The notes under the pieces were generated by a model. That model saw nothing but the letters and a program-made list of their open reading frames with translations, did no database searches and had not been told where the DNA came from. Below are positions 9,331 through 19,194 of a stretch of 64,000 nucleotides of DNA, piece by piece. Origin of the DNA: an uncultured Rhizobiaceae group bacterium (GTDB taxonomy: Bacteria > Pseudomonadota > Alphaproteobacteria > Rhizobiales > Rhizobiaceae); the NCBI GenBank assembly GCA_937930845.1, contig CALHBJ010000011.1, positions 186,001 to 250,000 of the forward strand, read 5' to 3'. The first letter of the stretch is position 1, and the number at the start of each line of letters is the position of its first letter. Both the position numbers and the translations under genes were made by a program.

Positions 9331-9360
9331 GGGATGGCGACCCGTTGGAGCCGCCATCCC
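9331..9360 (-). other. Stem-loop between transporter ATPase and dehydratase genes
   Basis: Perfect 9-bp inverted repeat GGGATGGCG / CGCCATCCC with a 12-base loop, in the 64-base gap between two co-directional genes. No T-run follows, so it is more likely an RNA processing or stability hairpin than a strong terminator. Confidence 0.5.
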
Positions 9361-9365
9361 TGTCG

Positions 9366-10136
9366 TTAAATCGCGTTCAGTTCCTGCTCAAGATTTGCAA
9401 TCTCCGCACCGCCAGCCATCAGGCGGCGAATATCGGGACCATGCAAATCTGCCGCTTTGCCCTCGCCAATCACTTCGCCAAGCGAAAGAAACGTAAAGCG
9501 GTCCGCAATCAATTGGGCATGGATCTCATTATGGGTGATCAGGATGATGGCGATATTACCATAGCCGCGCACCTTCTTGATCGTTTTGAGAACTTCCATC
9601 TGCTGCTTTTGTCCCAGCGCAGATGTCGGCTCATCCAGGATGAGAACCTTTGCACCAAAATAAATCGCACGGGCAATCGCCAGCGTTTGGCGCTGACCGC
9701 CCGACATGGTGCCAACCGCCTGGCTGGGATCAGAGATATCAATCCCAATCTTGACCATTTCATCATGGGCGACCTTGTCCATATCATCCATTTTCAGCGT
9801 GCCGAAAATGTTGGTCAGTTCCCGGCCCATGAAGAAGTTGCGGGTCACCGACATCAGTTGGTTAAGCGCAAGGTCCTGGTACACGGTTCCAATTCCAGCC
9901 GTTGTCGCATCGCGCGGCGAGCGGAAATTGACCGGGTTGCCTTCGATATAAATCTGGCCACTTGTGGGTTCGTGAACCCCGGCAAGTGTTTTGATCAATG
10001 TCGATTTGCCGGCGCCATTGTCCCCCAGCAAGGCGTGAACCTCACCGGCAAAGACTTCCAGATTGACCCCGTTGAGCGCCGTAAACGGACCGAACCGTTT
10101 GACGATGTTTTCAACGCGAATGAGTGAATCAGCCAT
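9366..10136 (-). CDS. Sugar ABC transporter ATP-binding protein, FrcA-like
   Basis: A 256-residue single-domain ATPase of the CUT2 sugar family: Walker A GDNGAGKST, signature MSGGQRQTLAIARA, Walker B VLILDEPTSAL, switch histidine in LITHN. CUT2 ATPases such as RbsA are normally double-length; a single ATPase domain is the form seen in the rhizobial fructose system FrcABC. It starts two bases after the permease stop with a GGAGGG ribosome site. It would power the permease just upstream. Substrate assignment to fructose or ribose is not secure. Confidence 0.85.
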   Translation of the reverse strand: MADSLIRVENIVKRFGPFTALNGVNLEVFAGEVHALLGDNGAGKSTLIKTLAGVHEPTSGQIYIEGNPVNFRSPRDATTAGIGTVYQDLALNQLMSVTRNFFMGRELTNIFGTLKMDDMDKVAHDEMVKIGIDISDPSQAVGTMSGGQRQTLAIARAIYFGAKVLILDEPTSALGQKQQMEVLKTIKKVRGYGNIAIILITHNEIHAQLIADRFTFLSLGEVIGEGKAADLHGPDIRRLMAGGAEIANLEQELNAI

Positions 10137-10138
10137 GA

Positions 10139-11266
10139 TCAGATCCCTCCCGTGATGCGTTTGCGAATGCTTTCATTGGCAAAAACCGCCGCCAGCAGGA
10201 TGGTTCCAAGGAACACCCGGAAGAACGATCCATCAATCCAGGGAATGAAGAACACGGCATTGGCCACCAGGCCAACTGTGATCACACCGAACACGACCCC
10301 AATGATCGAACCGAAACCGCCCGTCATAAGCGTGCCGCCAACAACAGCTATCGCAATGGCATATAGCTCCTGCAGGTTGCCCTTCGCAGCGTCGGACGTA
10401 TTGGTGTCGAACACCTGACAGGCTGCAAACATGGTCGCGCAGAAGGCGGTGTTCATGAACAAGCCGATCTTCACCTTATTGGTGGGAACCCCATTGGCCC
10501 GTGCGGCTTCTTTGTTGTCGCCGGTTGCATAAATCCAGTTACCCAGCTTGGTGCGTGACAATACAAAATAAGCAACTGCAGAAATCAGCAACCACCAGAA
10601 CACGCGGGCATCAAACCCGGTGACCCATTGTTCGCCTTTCCGGTTCAAATTGCCGCCCAGATAGAACCAGATATCATAGAACCAGGTGAACACTTCACCG
10701 CCCATGATTTCGGCAAACCAGCTTTGCTCTTTGAAATCCGGCAGGCCTGAGATTTGCGTTGAGCCATTGTTCAGCAGGCGGAAGCAAACTTCGGTCAGAC
10801 CCCGAAGGAAGAACAAAAAGGCCAGCGTGACAATGAAGGAGGAAAGCCCCGATCGCACAACAATGGTGCCTATGAGCCAGCCAAATGAAAGTGTCATGAT
10901 GAGTGTGATGAAGAAGGCGGCAGCGGGCGTCGCTTCACCCAGACCAAAGGGCAGGCCCCATTTCATCATCATTGCCATGGACATGCCGGCAAAGCCGATC
11001 ATCGATCCAATCGACAAGTCGAATTCACCACCAATCATCAACAAGGCAGCGCCAGTTGCGATTATGCCAAACTGGGCAATGATCGCAAAGTTGTTGCGCA
11101 GCCCAAGCGCGTTGAATGCCAGCCCGTTTGAGGCCACTGCCAATAGCAGAATGACCACTATCATCACAATAAATGCCCCGGCCTCCGGCCGCCGCAACAT
11201 TCTTAGAACAAAGCCTTCTTCGTCCAGTCGGTCACTTTCAGATCTAGAGATCTCCGCTTCCGTCAT
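10139..11266 (-). CDS. Sugar ABC transporter permease, RbsC/FrcC-like
   Basis: A 375-residue inner-membrane permease of the CUT2 (ribose/xylose/fructose) type, with about eight to ten hydrophobic segments. The stretch IGGEFDLSIGSMIGF and the cytoplasmic loop YATGDNKEAARANGVPT with following KIGLFM are typical of the family. A longer loop around residues 190-225 (FTWFYDIWFYLGGNLN) is an insertion also seen in FrcC-like proteins. A GGGGAG site precedes the ATG. It lies between the binding protein and ATPase genes. Confidence 0.88.
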   Translation of the reverse strand: MTEAEISRSESDRLDEEGFVLRMLRRPEAGAFIVMIVVILLLAVASNGLAFNALGLRNNFAIIAQFGIIATGAALLMIGGEFDLSIGSMIGFAGMSMAMMMKWGLPFGLGEATPAAAFFITLIMTLSFGWLIGTIVVRSGLSSFIVTLAFLFFLRGLTEVCFRLLNNGSTQISGLPDFKEQSWFAEIMGGEVFTWFYDIWFYLGGNLNRKGEQWVTGFDARVFWWLLISAVAYFVLSRTKLGNWIYATGDNKEAARANGVPTNKVKIGLFMNTAFCATMFAACQVFDTNTSDAAKGNLQELYAIAIAVVGGTLMTGGFGSIIGVVFGVITVGLVANAVFFIPWIDGSFFRVFLGTILLAAVFANESIRKRITGGI

Positions 11267-11288
11267 CGTTTTCTCCCCGATACCAAAT

Positions 11289-11325
11289 AAAAAAGCCGGG
11301 CGGGCCTTGTCAGCTCGCCCGGCTT
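11289..11325 (-). terminator. Attenuating terminator after the sugar-binding protein gene
   Basis: On the minus strand, a 13-bp GC-rich stem with one G-U pair (AAGCCGGGCGAGC with its partner, 7-base loop) is followed by six T. It lies in the gap between the binding-protein and permease genes. Partial termination here would leave the periplasmic binding protein more abundant than the membrane parts, a common arrangement. Confidence 0.8.
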
Positions 11326-11348
11326 GAACTTACTCCGTTAAACCGGAA

Positions 11349-12263
11349 TTAGCGGTTCACACCAGCTTGAGACGCAACGCTTGCTGCGTTGGACTTGTCC
11401 ACAAAACCAGGACCGGAAGGAATGCTTGCACCAGGCAGCATGCCAGCGTTGGTGTTGTAGAGGTGCAGTACGATGACAGGCATATAGCCCTGCAGGCGCT
11501 GCTGCTGGTCAATCGTGTAAGCAACTTTGCCACCGTCGATCAGCTTCATGACTTCAGGGGACAGATCGAAGCAGGACAGGTGGATGCCATCGGCACCAAC
11601 TTCTGCAATCGCGTCAGCAGCCGCAGCACATACGTGCGGGCCAGCAGCCATCACACCGTCAATGGACGGGTCAGCCTGAAGGGCAGCAGCTGTACGGGTT
11701 TTGATCTGAGCCACATCGTTGGACACGTCGATCATGTTCAGATCCTGACCAAGGCCATCGAAATAACCCTGGCAACGGTCAACCAATGCTGTGTTAAAGG
11801 CTTCCTGGTTAAGGCAAAGGCCTTTTTTCACGCCTTCAGATTTCGCGCGGTCACCAGCTGATGTACCGGCCAGTTTTTCTGGCTGACCAACATGCATCAA
11901 AGCGCCGAGTTCTTTTGAAGACTCAAGGCCGGAGTTAATGGTCACAACTGGAACACCAGAGGCCACAGCGGATTTGATTGCCGGTCCAAGTGCCGCCGCA
12001 TCAGGCAGCGAAACGATGATGCCGTCTGGCTGAGTAGCCGTGGCAGCTTCGATCAGTTTGGCCATACCGGCCATGTCACCGGAAGCATCGAAGTTATATT
12101 CAAGCTCGGCGCCAACTGCTTTTGCAGCGTCGCGTCCGCCTTTTTCAACAACGGGCCAGAAAGGGTCAGTACCCTGCGTATGCGTGATCATCACGTAACG
12201 CTCGGCCATTGCGGCAGTGGACATTGCAAGGACGGCAGCGGCCGCCAACAGAATCTTCTTCAT
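11349..12263 (-). CDS. Periplasmic sugar-binding protein, RbsB/FrcB-like
   Basis: A 304-residue type I periplasmic binding protein. Residues 1-20 form a signal peptide (ending STAAMA). The mature part has the family pattern YVMITHTQGTDPFWPVV, then ATQPDGIIVSLPDA and GVPVVTINSG. A strong GGAGGAAG site precedes the ATG. It is the first gene of the transporter-dehydratase operon and the likely determinant of specificity; its Cys-containing C-terminal half is ordinary for FrcB-like proteins. The ligand is probably a ketose or pentose. Confidence 0.88.
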   Translation of the reverse strand: MKKILLAAAAVLAMSTAAMAERYVMITHTQGTDPFWPVVEKGGRDAAKAVGAELEYNFDASGDMAGMAKLIEAATATQPDGIIVSLPDAAALGPAIKSAVASGVPVVTINSGLESSKELGALMHVGQPEKLAGTSAGDRAKSEGVKKGLCLNQEAFNTALVDRCQGYFDGLGQDLNMIDVSNDVAQIKTRTAAALQADPSIDGVMAAGPHVCAAAADAIAEVGADGIHLSCFDLSPEVMKLIDGGKVAYTIDQQQRLQGYMPVIVLHLYNTNAGMLPGASIPSGPGFVDKSNAASVASQAGVNR

Positions 12264-12322
12264 TAGTATCTTCCTCCCAAGGAAATAAAAATTGCCGGAA
12301 CTTGTGTTTGTCCCAATTCCGG

Positions 12323-12342
12323 CTGGTCGAACGCTAGACCAG
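12323..12342 (-). promoter_or_regulatory. Inverted repeat, possible operator of the sugar transporter operon
   Basis: CTGGTC and GACCAG arms separated by eight bases, 60-80 bases upstream of the binding-protein ATG in the divergent region shared with ureD. It could bind a sugar regulator, but no regulator gene is adjacent. Confidence 0.3.
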
Positions 12343-12505
12343 TCAACAACCCTTGCGCAAGAGGGCGCAGCATGGAAACCTCAAAAAACTAAATCGATTA
12401 AGTATAAACTCGCTATCGACCAGACCATCCTTGACCAACACAGTTTCGCGACGGTTAGCAATGTCTGCCAGGCTTTACATAAACGGCACTTGCAATTCGT
12501 TGCAT

Positions 12506-13396
12506 ATGGCCGACTTAATCAATATCAATTTTACCGGGCAATCCGTGACTGTGCTTTCATCCATCCAGATTTCAAAGGACGTTTCTATTTCCAGCACTGA
12601 TGGACAGCAGCGGGCGCAAGGCAGTGCCACATTGTCCACAAAAATGACAAACGAGCGATCTCGCCTCGACCGGCTGCACCAGCAGGGCTGCGCCAAATTA
12701 CGTGTCCCCACAGGCCACGCCAGTGGGCTGGAAGCCGTGATGATCAATTCGTCCGGCGGCATGACCGGGGGGGACAGGCTCAACTGGACATTTCACGCCG
12801 GCGCCAAGACCGACCTTACAATCACCACCCAGGCTTGCGAGCGGGTTTATCGATCAGCATCAGGCACCGCAGATACCCAAATTGATCTGACCATAGGCGC
12901 AAACGCCAGACTGAACTGGCTGCCCCAGGAAACCATCCTGTTCGACGGCGGTTCCTATGCCCGAACACTGAACGCAGAACTTCACCGCGACAGCGAGCTA
13001 TTGCTGTGCGAACCGGTGGTTTTTGGCCGCCGTGCCATGGGAGAATTGGTGCGGCAGGGAAAATTGCAAGATTCCTGGCGCATCCACCAAAACGGCAAAT
13101 TGATACACGCTGAAGAATGCCATCTGGATGGTCCCATCAACGACATTCTCAATCGCCCCTTTTGCCTCAATGGAGCCACCGCCATGGCGACCATAGTGCT
13201 CGTTTCGCGTGATATAGACGCCAAACTGGATGGCGTACGCAGGCTGATTGGCAATCAAGGGGACTGTTCGGCGTGGAATGGCAGGCTTCTTGCACGGCTG
13301 GTTGGCGAAAACAGCTACGAACTTCGCAAAACCCTGCAACCGCTCATCGCCCTGTTGAATGATGGGAAAAATCTGCCCAAAGTCTGGGCAACGTGA
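12506..13396 (+). CDS. ureD: Urease accessory protein UreD
   Basis: UreD (UreH) forms the scaffold with UreF and UreG that loads nickel into apo-urease. Motifs seen are [13 protein letters not shown] near residue 80, [21 protein letters not shown] and GRRAMGE. I use the ATG at 12506, giving 296 residues, close to the normal 270-290; the frame runs open to 12353 but the upstream part has no family likeness. It heads the urease operon, 19 bases before ureA. Confidence 0.9.
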   Translation: MADLININFTGQSVTVLSSIQISKDVSISSTDGQQRAQGSATLSTKMTNERSRLDRLHQQGCAKLRVPTGHASGLEAVMINSSGGMTGGDRLNWTFHAGAKTDLTITTQACERVYRSASGTADTQIDLTIGANARLNWLPQETILFDGGSYARTLNAELHRDSELLLCEPVVFGRRAMGELVRQGKLQDSWRIHQNGKLIHAEECHLDGPINDILNRPFCLNGATAMATIVLVSRDIDAKLDGVRRLIGNQGDCSAWNGRLLARLVGENSYELRKTLQPLIALLNDGKNLPKVWAT

Positions 13397-13415
13397 ACTG
13401 AAAAAAGGCAATTTA

Positions 13416-13718
13416 ATGCAACTCACCCCCCGGGAAAAAGATAAACTGCTCGTTGCAATGGCTGCGGAAGTTGCCCGCAAACGGTTGGCGCGCGGCGTCA
13501 AGCTCAATCACCCTGAAGCCATAGCTCTGATCACGGAATACGTAGTAGAAGGTGCCCGAGATGGCCGCAGCGTGGCCGACCTCATGGATGCAGGTGCCCA
13601 TGTGATTACGCGCGATCAAGTGATGGAAGGCATTGCCGAGATGATCCACGACATTCAGGTGGAAGCAACTTTTCCAGACGGGACCAAACTCGTGACCGTT
13701 CACGAACCCATACGATAG
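13416..13718 (+). CDS. ureA: Urease subunit gamma
   Basis: A 100-residue urease gamma subunit, structural part of the UreABC heterotrimer that hydrolyses urea. It begins [12 protein letters not shown] and contains [14 protein letters not shown] and [17 protein letters not shown], all standard for UreA. The start at 13416 follows an AAGG site; a longer frame from 13359 is not needed. Complete. Confidence 0.96.
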   Translation: MQLTPREKDKLLVAMAAEVARKRLARGVKLNHPEAIALITEYVVEGARDGRSVADLMDAGAHVITRDQVMEGIAEMIHDIQVEATFPDGTKLVTVHEPIR

Positions 13719-13727
13719 GAAATTCCG

Positions 13728-14036
13728 ATGATTCCAGGTGAAATTTTCCCGGCGACCGGCACAATCACATTTAATGAAGGTGCCGAAACGCGCACCCTAA
13801 AAGTCGCCAATACCGGCGACAGACCGGTTCAGGTTGGCAGCCATTACCATTTTTATGAAACCAATCCCGCTTTACAATTTGACCGGGCGGCAAGCCGGGG
13901 CATGCGTCTTGATATCGCGCCTGGTACTGCCGTGCGGTTTGAGCCGGGCCAGGAGCGCGACGTGACTTTGGTGGCTATTGGCGGTGCCCGCAAAATTTTT
14001 GGCTTCAACGGAAAAATCATGGGAGCGCTCGAATGA
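13728..14036 (+). CDS. ureB: Urease subunit beta
   Basis: A 102-residue urease beta subunit. MIPGEIFP at the start, [12 protein letters not shown] in the middle and [16 protein letters not shown] at the end are the family blocks. It starts nine bases after ureA. Its stop overlaps the start of an acyltransferase gene by four bases (ATGA), so an unrelated gene is translationally coupled to a urease subunit. Confidence 0.96.
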   Translation: MIPGEIFPATGTITFNEGAETRTLKVANTGDRPVQVGSHYHFYETNPALQFDRAASRGMRLDIAPGTAVRFEPGQERDVTLVAIGGARKIFGFNGKIMGALE

Positions 14037-14842
14037 GAAATTTTCTGTTTCAGGCCCTGTATTGGATCACATCCATTGTCGTTGCCCTGTTTGCCCTGCC
14101 ATTGCTGTTCATCCCTGGGCGCAAATTACTCATGCACTGGTTGCAGCTATATGCCAAAACCATGGTGTTTTGGATGCGTACCATTGCAGGCATCAAGGTC
14201 GCCACACGCGGGCTGGAACACGTGCCCGATGGCCCCTGCATCATTGCCGCCAAACACCAAAGCTGGGGGGACGGCTATGCCACGTTTTCAAAACTGCACG
14301 ACTTGGCCATTGTCACCGGCGATCATCTGGAAAAAATACCATTGGTCGGTTTCATCCTGCGCAAAATGGATGCGGTTGTCGTCGATTCCTGTGGCGGTGC
14401 ATCCTCCCGCGACCGATTGGTCGATGTCGAATTGGCCCGCGCCCGCGATGCAGCGCGCAAGGTGCTTATCTATCCTGAAGGCCATCTGGCACCGGTTGGA
14501 TATCACTACCGCTACAAGAAAGGCATCTTCCACATGTATGAAGCCTATGGATGTCCGGTTATTCCCGTGGCAACAAATCTGGGCCTGTTCTGGCCGGGCG
14601 ATAAATGGACGCTGACACCCGGCGATGCGGTGATTGAATTCCTCGACCCCATCCCGCCCGGTCTCGACAAGGCCAGCTTCATGGCCGAATTGGAAGAGCG
14701 CATTGAATCCGCATCCATCGCCCTGCTGCCGGAAGGGTTTGAACTCCCCCTGCACCGCGAACTGGAATATGACCCGGTGACCGAAACCGGCATTCCAATC
14801 GTGCCTGAAGAATTGCCACAGCCAACCGGTCCGGCACAATGA
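14033..14842 (+). CDS. 1-acyl-sn-glycerol-3-phosphate acyltransferase (PlsC family)
   Basis: A 269-residue membrane acyltransferase that would add the second acyl chain to lysophosphatidate or a similar lysolipid. The catalytic HX4D motif is HQSWGD near residue 76, and the acceptor-phosphate block is [11 protein letters not shown] near 145. Residues 10-30 form an N-terminal membrane segment. The ATG overlaps the ureB stop and its own stop overlaps the next gene (ATGA at 14839). Its place inside the urease operon is unusual and suggests only co-expression, not a known biochemical link. Whether it is the main PlsC of the cell is unknown. Confidence 0.88.
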   Translation: MRNFLFQALYWITSIVVALFALPLLFIPGRKLLMHWLQLYAKTMVFWMRTIAGIKVATRGLEHVPDGPCIIAAKHQSWGDGYATFSKLHDLAIVTGDHLEKIPLVGFILRKMDAVVVDSCGGASSRDRLVDVELARARDAARKVLIYPEGHLAPVGYHYRYKKGIFHMYEAYGCPVIPVATNLGLFWPGDKWTLTPGDAVIEFLDPIPPGLDKASFMAELEERIESASIALLPEGFELPLHRELEYDPVTETGIPIVPEELPQPTGPAQ

Positions 14843-15285
14843 AGGTACAAAGAAAAACATTGCGACCCACCGTTCGGGCACTGGCAGTTTCTTTCACACT
14901 GGCAATGGCTCTGGCATCTGGGTTGTTTAAAATTCCAGCCAATGCGCAAACATTGGACTGCACCAACCCCACTTCACAGGCTGAAATGACCGGCTGCGCC
15001 GCGCGCGCCCATGAGACCGCCGATGCCAAATTGAACGCTGCTTACCGTTTGGCCGTGAAACAGGCCAAAAGCCAGGACCAATATCTCGATGCCGGTCAGG
15101 TGCCCAGCCAAACCATGTTGCGCGATGCCCAGCGCGCCTGGATCACCTATCGAGACCGGGCGTGCGAAACCGAAAGCACACTGGCCCGGGGTGGGACGAT
15201 GCAAAATCAGATTTTTTTCATTTGCATGGAGCGGCTGACGAAAAACAGAGCCCGCGACCTGATGCTCTTCGGCCATGACCGATAA
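14839..15285 (+). CDS. Secreted LprI/DUF1311-family protein
   Basis: A 148-residue exported protein: basic N-terminus, hydrophobic segment and cleavage near ANAQT around residue 37. The mature part has the LprI/DUF1311 layout with paired cysteines: [19 protein letters not shown], the lysine-rich helix, [17 protein letters not shown] and a final Cys in FFICMERL. Some members inhibit lysozyme. Small open frames between ureB and ureC are known in rhizobial urease operons, so this placement is likely inherited. It is coupled to plsC by a 4-base overlap and ends 13 bases before ureC. Confidence 0.8.
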   Translation: MKVQRKTLRPTVRALAVSFTLAMALASGLFKIPANAQTLDCTNPTSQAEMTGCAARAHETADAKLNAAYRLAVKQAKSQDQYLDAGQVPSQTMLRDAQRAWITYRDRACETESTLARGGTMQNQIFFICMERLTKNRARDLMLFGHDR

Positions 15286-15298
15286 GGAATATACATCA

Positions 15299-17011
15299 AT
15301 GCCTGCCACCCTCACACGCGCAGAATATGCCGCAATGTTCGGCCCCACCACGGGCGACAAACTACGCCTTGCCGACACTGATCTGATCATCGAGGTGGAG
15401 CGCGATCTCACGACTTATGGCGAGGAGGTCAAATTTGGCGGCGGCAAGGTCATCCGCGACGGCATGGGACAGGCCCAGACTACGCGGGCGCAGGGAGCAG
15501 TCGACACGGTGATCACCAATGCCCTGATTGTTGATCACACCGGTATTTTCAAGGCCGACATTGGTTTGCGCGATGGCCGCATCGCTAAAATCGGCAAAGC
15601 GGGCAACCCGGACACCCAGTCGGGTGTCGACATCATCATTGGCCCCGGCACCGAGGCGATTGCCGGCGAAGGCAAAATTCTCACTGCCGGGGGATTCGAC
15701 AGCCACATTCATTTCATCTGTCCGCAGCAGATTGAAGAAGCCCTGCATTCAGGCATAACCACCATGATGGGCGGCGGCACCGGCCCAGCCCACGGCACGC
15801 TTGCCACAACCTGCACACCGGGGCCCTGGCATCTTGGCCGCATGATCCAGAGTTTCGATGCGTTCCCCATGAACCTGGCCCTGTCCGGCAAGGGCAACGC
15901 CTCCTTGCCCGGAGCCTTGCACGAAATGATCCTCGGCGGTGCCAGCGCATTGAAGCTACACGAGGATTGGGGAACCACACCCGCCGCCATTGATAACTGC
16001 CTGGCAGTCGCCGACGAACACGATGTTCAGGTGATGATACACACCGACACGCTCAATGAATCCGGTTTCGTTGAAAACACGGTTGAGGCTTTCAAGGGCC
16101 GCACCATCCATGCATTCCACACCGAAGGTGCAGGCGGCGGCCACGCCCCCGACATCATCAAAGTGTGTGGCATGGAAAACGTCTTGCCCTCTTCAACCAA
16201 TCCCACGCGGCCCTATACGGTCAACACACTGGAAGAACATCTCGACATGCTGATGGTGTGCCACCACCTCGACGCATCGATTCCAGAAGATATTGCCTTT
16301 GCCGAAAGCCGCATCCGCAAGGAAACCATTGCAGCCGAAGACATTCTCCACGACATGGGTGCGTTTTCGATCATCGCATCGGACTCGCAAGCCATGGGAC
16401 GTGTGGGCGAAGTGTTGATCCGTACCTGGCAAACCGCAGACAAGATGAAAAAGCAGCGCGGACGACTGACCGAAGAGACCGGAGATAATGATAATTTCCG
16501 CGTCCGGCGCTACATCGCCAAAGTGACAATCAATCCAGCCATCGCCCAGGGCATGGCCACCGAAATTGGCTCTGTCGAAGAAGGCAAGCGAGCCGATCTG
16601 GTGCTTTGGGATCCGGCATTCTTCGGTGTCAAACCCGCCATGGTGTTGATCGGCGGCACCATTGCAGCAGCACCCATGGGCGATCCCAATGCCTCCATTC
16701 CCACGCCCCAGCCAGTGCACATGCGCCCCATGTTTGGCGCGTTTGGCAAGGCCATGACGAACTCGTCCGTCACTTTCGTGTCCAGGGCCGCACTGGAAAG
16801 CAATCTGCACGAACAACTTGGTGTGGAAAAAGCCTTTGCTGGCGTTAGCAACACACGCGGGGGCATTTCAAAATCGTCGCTCATTTTGAATGACGCCACG
16901 CCGGAAATAGAAGTCGATCCGGAAACCTACGAAGTCCGCGCCAATGGCGAATTGTTAACCTGTGAACCCGCAGAAATATTGCCCATGGCACAAAGGTATT
17001 TTCTGTTTTGA
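15299..17011 (+). CDS. ureC: Urease subunit alpha (catalytic)
   Basis: The 570-residue nickel-containing catalytic subunit that splits urea to ammonia and carbamate. Visible elements are the nickel-ligand block [26 protein letters not shown] with the lysine that is carbamylated to bridge the two nickels, [26 protein letters not shown], the mobile-flap block [20 protein letters not shown] and the nickel aspartate in [11 protein letters not shown]. The ATG at 15299 follows ATAAGGAA by eight bases; an in-frame ATG at 15275 overlaps the previous gene. All key residues seem present, so active urease is expected. Confidence 0.97.
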   Translation: MPATLTRAEYAAMFGPTTGDKLRLADTDLIIEVERDLTTYGEEVKFGGGKVIRDGMGQAQTTRAQGAVDTVITNALIVDHTGIFKADIGLRDGRIAKIGKAGNPDTQSGVDIIIGPGTEAIAGEGKILTAGGFDSHIHFICPQQIEEALHSGITTMMGGGTGPAHGTLATTCTPGPWHLGRMIQSFDAFPMNLALSGKGNASLPGALHEMILGGASALKLHEDWGTTPAAIDNCLAVADEHDVQVMIHTDTLNESGFVENTVEAFKGRTIHAFHTEGAGGGHAPDIIKVCGMENVLPSSTNPTRPYTVNTLEEHLDMLMVCHHLDASIPEDIAFAESRIRKETIAAEDILHDMGAFSIIASDSQAMGRVGEVLIRTWQTADKMKKQRGRLTEETGDNDNFRVRRYIAKVTINPAIAQGMATEIGSVEEGKRADLVLWDPAFFGVKPAMVLIGGTIAAAPMGDPNASIPTPQPVHMRPMFGAFGKAMTNSSVTFVSRAALESNLHEQLGVEKAFAGVSNTRGGISKSSLILNDATPEIEVDPETYEVRANGELLTCEPAEILPMAQRYFLF

Positions 17012-17181
17012 GCTGGTTTACAACGCGGTGATCACAGAGGTTCTCATCCGGCAAGCGCATATATGTAAATTTGATCAATGCGAAATTGAGCTCCACCCAA
17101 ATCATGTCTAATGAGTGATGGGTTCATGCCCGATTGATGCATAACTGCCACAAGATCTATTTCTCGGAGTTTCAAGCTGCC

Positions 17182-17664
17182 ATGCCCGTATCCCAAACCC
17201 GTCTCAACGCCGCCCTCTTCATCATCCGCGCAGGTATAGGTGCATTCCTTGTGGTTTGGGCGTCGCTCAAATTTCTACAGCCTAAATGGATGGTGAATGT
17301 ATTCACCAATACCTACAAGCTGGACTGGGTCACCCAGGACCACGCATTCATCGTTGGTACGTTGCAAATGTTTGTGGTGATTATTTTCATTTTGGGCCTG
17401 TGGCGCACGGTCACCTATGCCTTCATCACGCTCATGCACGGCACCGGAATTTTGAGCACTTTGCTGGGCGGCAATCTGTTGTTCAAGGGCGGTCTGATCA
17501 AAGCCATCACCACCGGCACATTTGAAATTGGTTATACCAGCTTCCCGTCCAATCTGCTCTGGACATCGGTGGCAACGCTGGCCGCGCTGGTTGCACTATT
17601 CCTCCTGCGCCACCATGATGGCTGGACCATTGATGGCCTGCGCGCAAAAAGGAAAACCCCATGA
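17182..17664 (+). CDS. Small four-helix membrane protein (DoxX-like)
   Basis: A protein of about 160 residues with four predicted membrane helices (roughly residues 9-29, 53-73, 76-99 and 129-149 from the start at 17182). The pattern of IRAGIGAFLVVWASLKFLQP is reminiscent of DoxX-like proteins, but I do not recognise it firmly. The frame is open from 17134. It sits between ureC and ureE and overlaps the following ABM gene by four bases. A part in urea or nickel handling is possible only by position. Confidence 0.65.
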   Translation: MPVSQTRLNAALFIIRAGIGAFLVVWASLKFLQPKWMVNVFTNTYKLDWVTQDHAFIVGTLQMFVVIIFILGLWRTVTYAFITLMHGTGILSTLLGGNLLFKGGLIKAITTGTFEIGYTSFPSNLLWTSVATLAALVALFLLRHHDGWTIDGLRAKRKTP

Positions 17665-17957
17665 TTCATCTGATCGCCACCCTGCAGATTAAACCGGGCT
17701 CCCTGCCTCAGATCAGGGAAGCCGTCATGCCGTGCATTGAAGCAACACGCCAGGAAAAGGGCTGCATCTCTTACGACCTGCACCAGAGCATGACCGACGA
17801 GAATACGCTGGTCTTTGTTGAACGCTGGACCGACAGAGACTCCCTTGCAGCACATTTTACAGAGCCCCATCTGATTGCCTGGCGCGATGCCGGTGAGCCA
17901 TTTTTCCTCGATCGTAAGATTGAGATCATCCACCCGGAACGGGTTGAAGTTCTTTAG
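17661..17957 (+). CDS. Antibiotic biosynthesis monooxygenase (ABM) domain protein
   Basis: A 98-residue dimeric alpha-beta barrel protein of the ABM/YgiN type. The blocks LIATLQIKPGSLPQ, QEKGCISYDLHQ, VFVERWTDRDSLAAHF are typical. Relatives include quinol monooxygenases and enzymes of unknown substrate. It is coupled by ATGA to the upstream membrane protein and lies 33 bases before ureE, so the pair is an insertion in the urease operon. Function unknown. Confidence 0.8.
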   Translation: MIHLIATLQIKPGSLPQIREAVMPCIEATRQEKGCISYDLHQSMTDENTLVFVERWTDRDSLAAHFTEPHLIAWRDAGEPFFLDRKIEIIHPERVEVL

Positions 17958-17990
17958 TCCCATCCTGTTTTGGCAAAGAAACGTTCAAAC

Positions 17991-18485
17991 ATGAGCGACA
18001 CGATTCCAAGGGCGTCTTCGGTTGATGGTCATTGCCACAATCCAGATGACACCATCACACTTAATGAAACCGACAGGCATCGGCGCAGAATCATGATGAT
18101 CACTGACGGTGGTTTGTCCTTTCTGCTCGACCTGCCAACCGCCCGCCTGTTGCGCCATGGCGAAGCGCTCATTCTGGATGATGGCCGTAAAATTGAAGTC
18201 CGCGCGGAACCCGAACGTCTTTACAAAATATCCGGCCGTGATGGCGCTCATCTGTTGGCGCTCACATGGCAAATCGGCAACCGCCACCTGGCCGCCCAGA
18301 TTGGGCTGGACCATGTGATCATTCGCCATGATCCCGTGATACGGGACATGCTGGAAGGTCTGGGTGCCGTGGTGGAGGAGGTCACGGCTGCGTTCAATCC
18401 CGAAGGTGGCGCATATGATGCGCTGCCCCATTCGCACGACTATGGCGATGAAGGCGATACCGAGCACCACCACGCCCATGGATGA
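17991..18485 (+). CDS. ureE: Urease accessory protein UreE
   Basis: A nickel chaperone of 164 residues that passes nickel to UreG. The C-terminus is rich in metal ligands, HSHDYGDEGDTEHHHAHG. The central part has LTWQIGNRHLAAQI and HVIIRHDPVIRDML, the conserved UreE blocks with the metal histidine. I prefer the ATG at 17991; 17970 is in frame. Its stop lies inside the ureF start region (8-base overlap). Confidence 0.93.
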   Translation: MSDTIPRASSVDGHCHNPDDTITLNETDRHRRRIMMITDGGLSFLLDLPTARLLRHGEALILDDGRKIEVRAEPERLYKISGRDGAHLLALTWQIGNRHLAAQIGLDHVIIRHDPVIRDMLEGLGAVVEEVTAAFNPEGGAYDALPHSHDYGDEGDTEHHHAHG

Positions 18486-19140
18486 TACTTCGCTGCTGCG
18501 TTTGATGTCCTGGCTTTCTCCCGCCTTTCCCGTGGGCGCGTTTGCCTATTCCCAGGGACTGGAAGCTGCCTGCCAAAGCGATAAAGTCGCCAGTGGCGAT
18601 GATTTGAATGACTGGTTGCACACCGCGCTCACATACGGCTTTTTGAAAACCGATGCCGTGGTGCTCGTTGCCACAATGAACGAAGAGCAACCGATTGCCC
18701 AAATTAACGACCTGGCACTTGCTCTCGCCGGTTCTGCGCAACGTTATGACGAACTCACCAATCTGGGCGCATCCTTTATCAAAGCTGCGGCTCCCTGGCG
18801 ACCACAAGAGGCTGTTCGATTCCCAACTTCTTTCACCGCCCCCCTCGCCTATCCAGTTGCCGTGGGTGTGGTGGCGCACGAAAACAATATTGAGATTGAG
18901 ACAATCCTGCGCGCCTTTCTCCACGCCGCTATTTCCAACCAGCTACAGGCTGCTCAACGTTTAATGCCGCTTGGTCAATCAAAGGCCGTGGCCATGCTGG
19001 CCGCATTTGAACCCATCATCATCCAGCGATCCGCCGAACTTGCGGTCGCGACACTCGACCAACTTGGCACCAGCGCCATATCAATGGATATTGCGGCGAT
19101 GGCCCACGAAACACTCAATTCAAAACTATTTCGATCCTGA
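18478..19140 (+). CDS. ureF: Urease accessory protein UreF
   Basis: A 220-residue helical protein that joins UreD and UreG in the urease activation complex and gates GTPase activity. LSPAFPVGAFAYSQGLE at the N-terminus and FLHAAISNQLQAAQRLMPLGQ in the second half are the family blocks. The start at 18478 overlaps the ureE stop by eight bases; the longer frame from 18364 overlaps ureE without likeness to UreF. Confidence 0.95.
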   Translation: MDDTSLLRLMSWLSPAFPVGAFAYSQGLEAACQSDKVASGDDLNDWLHTALTYGFLKTDAVVLVATMNEEQPIAQINDLALALAGSAQRYDELTNLGASFIKAAAPWRPQEAVRFPTSFTAPLAYPVAVGVVAHENNIEIETILRAFLHAAISNQLQAAQRLMPLGQSKAVAMLAAFEPIIIQRSAELAVATLDQLGTSAISMDIAAMAHETLNSKLFRS

Positions 19141-19194
19141 CTGTCATCCCATCCGGGGTGCCGCAGCGATGACCTATTGGAGAACCGCACATCA

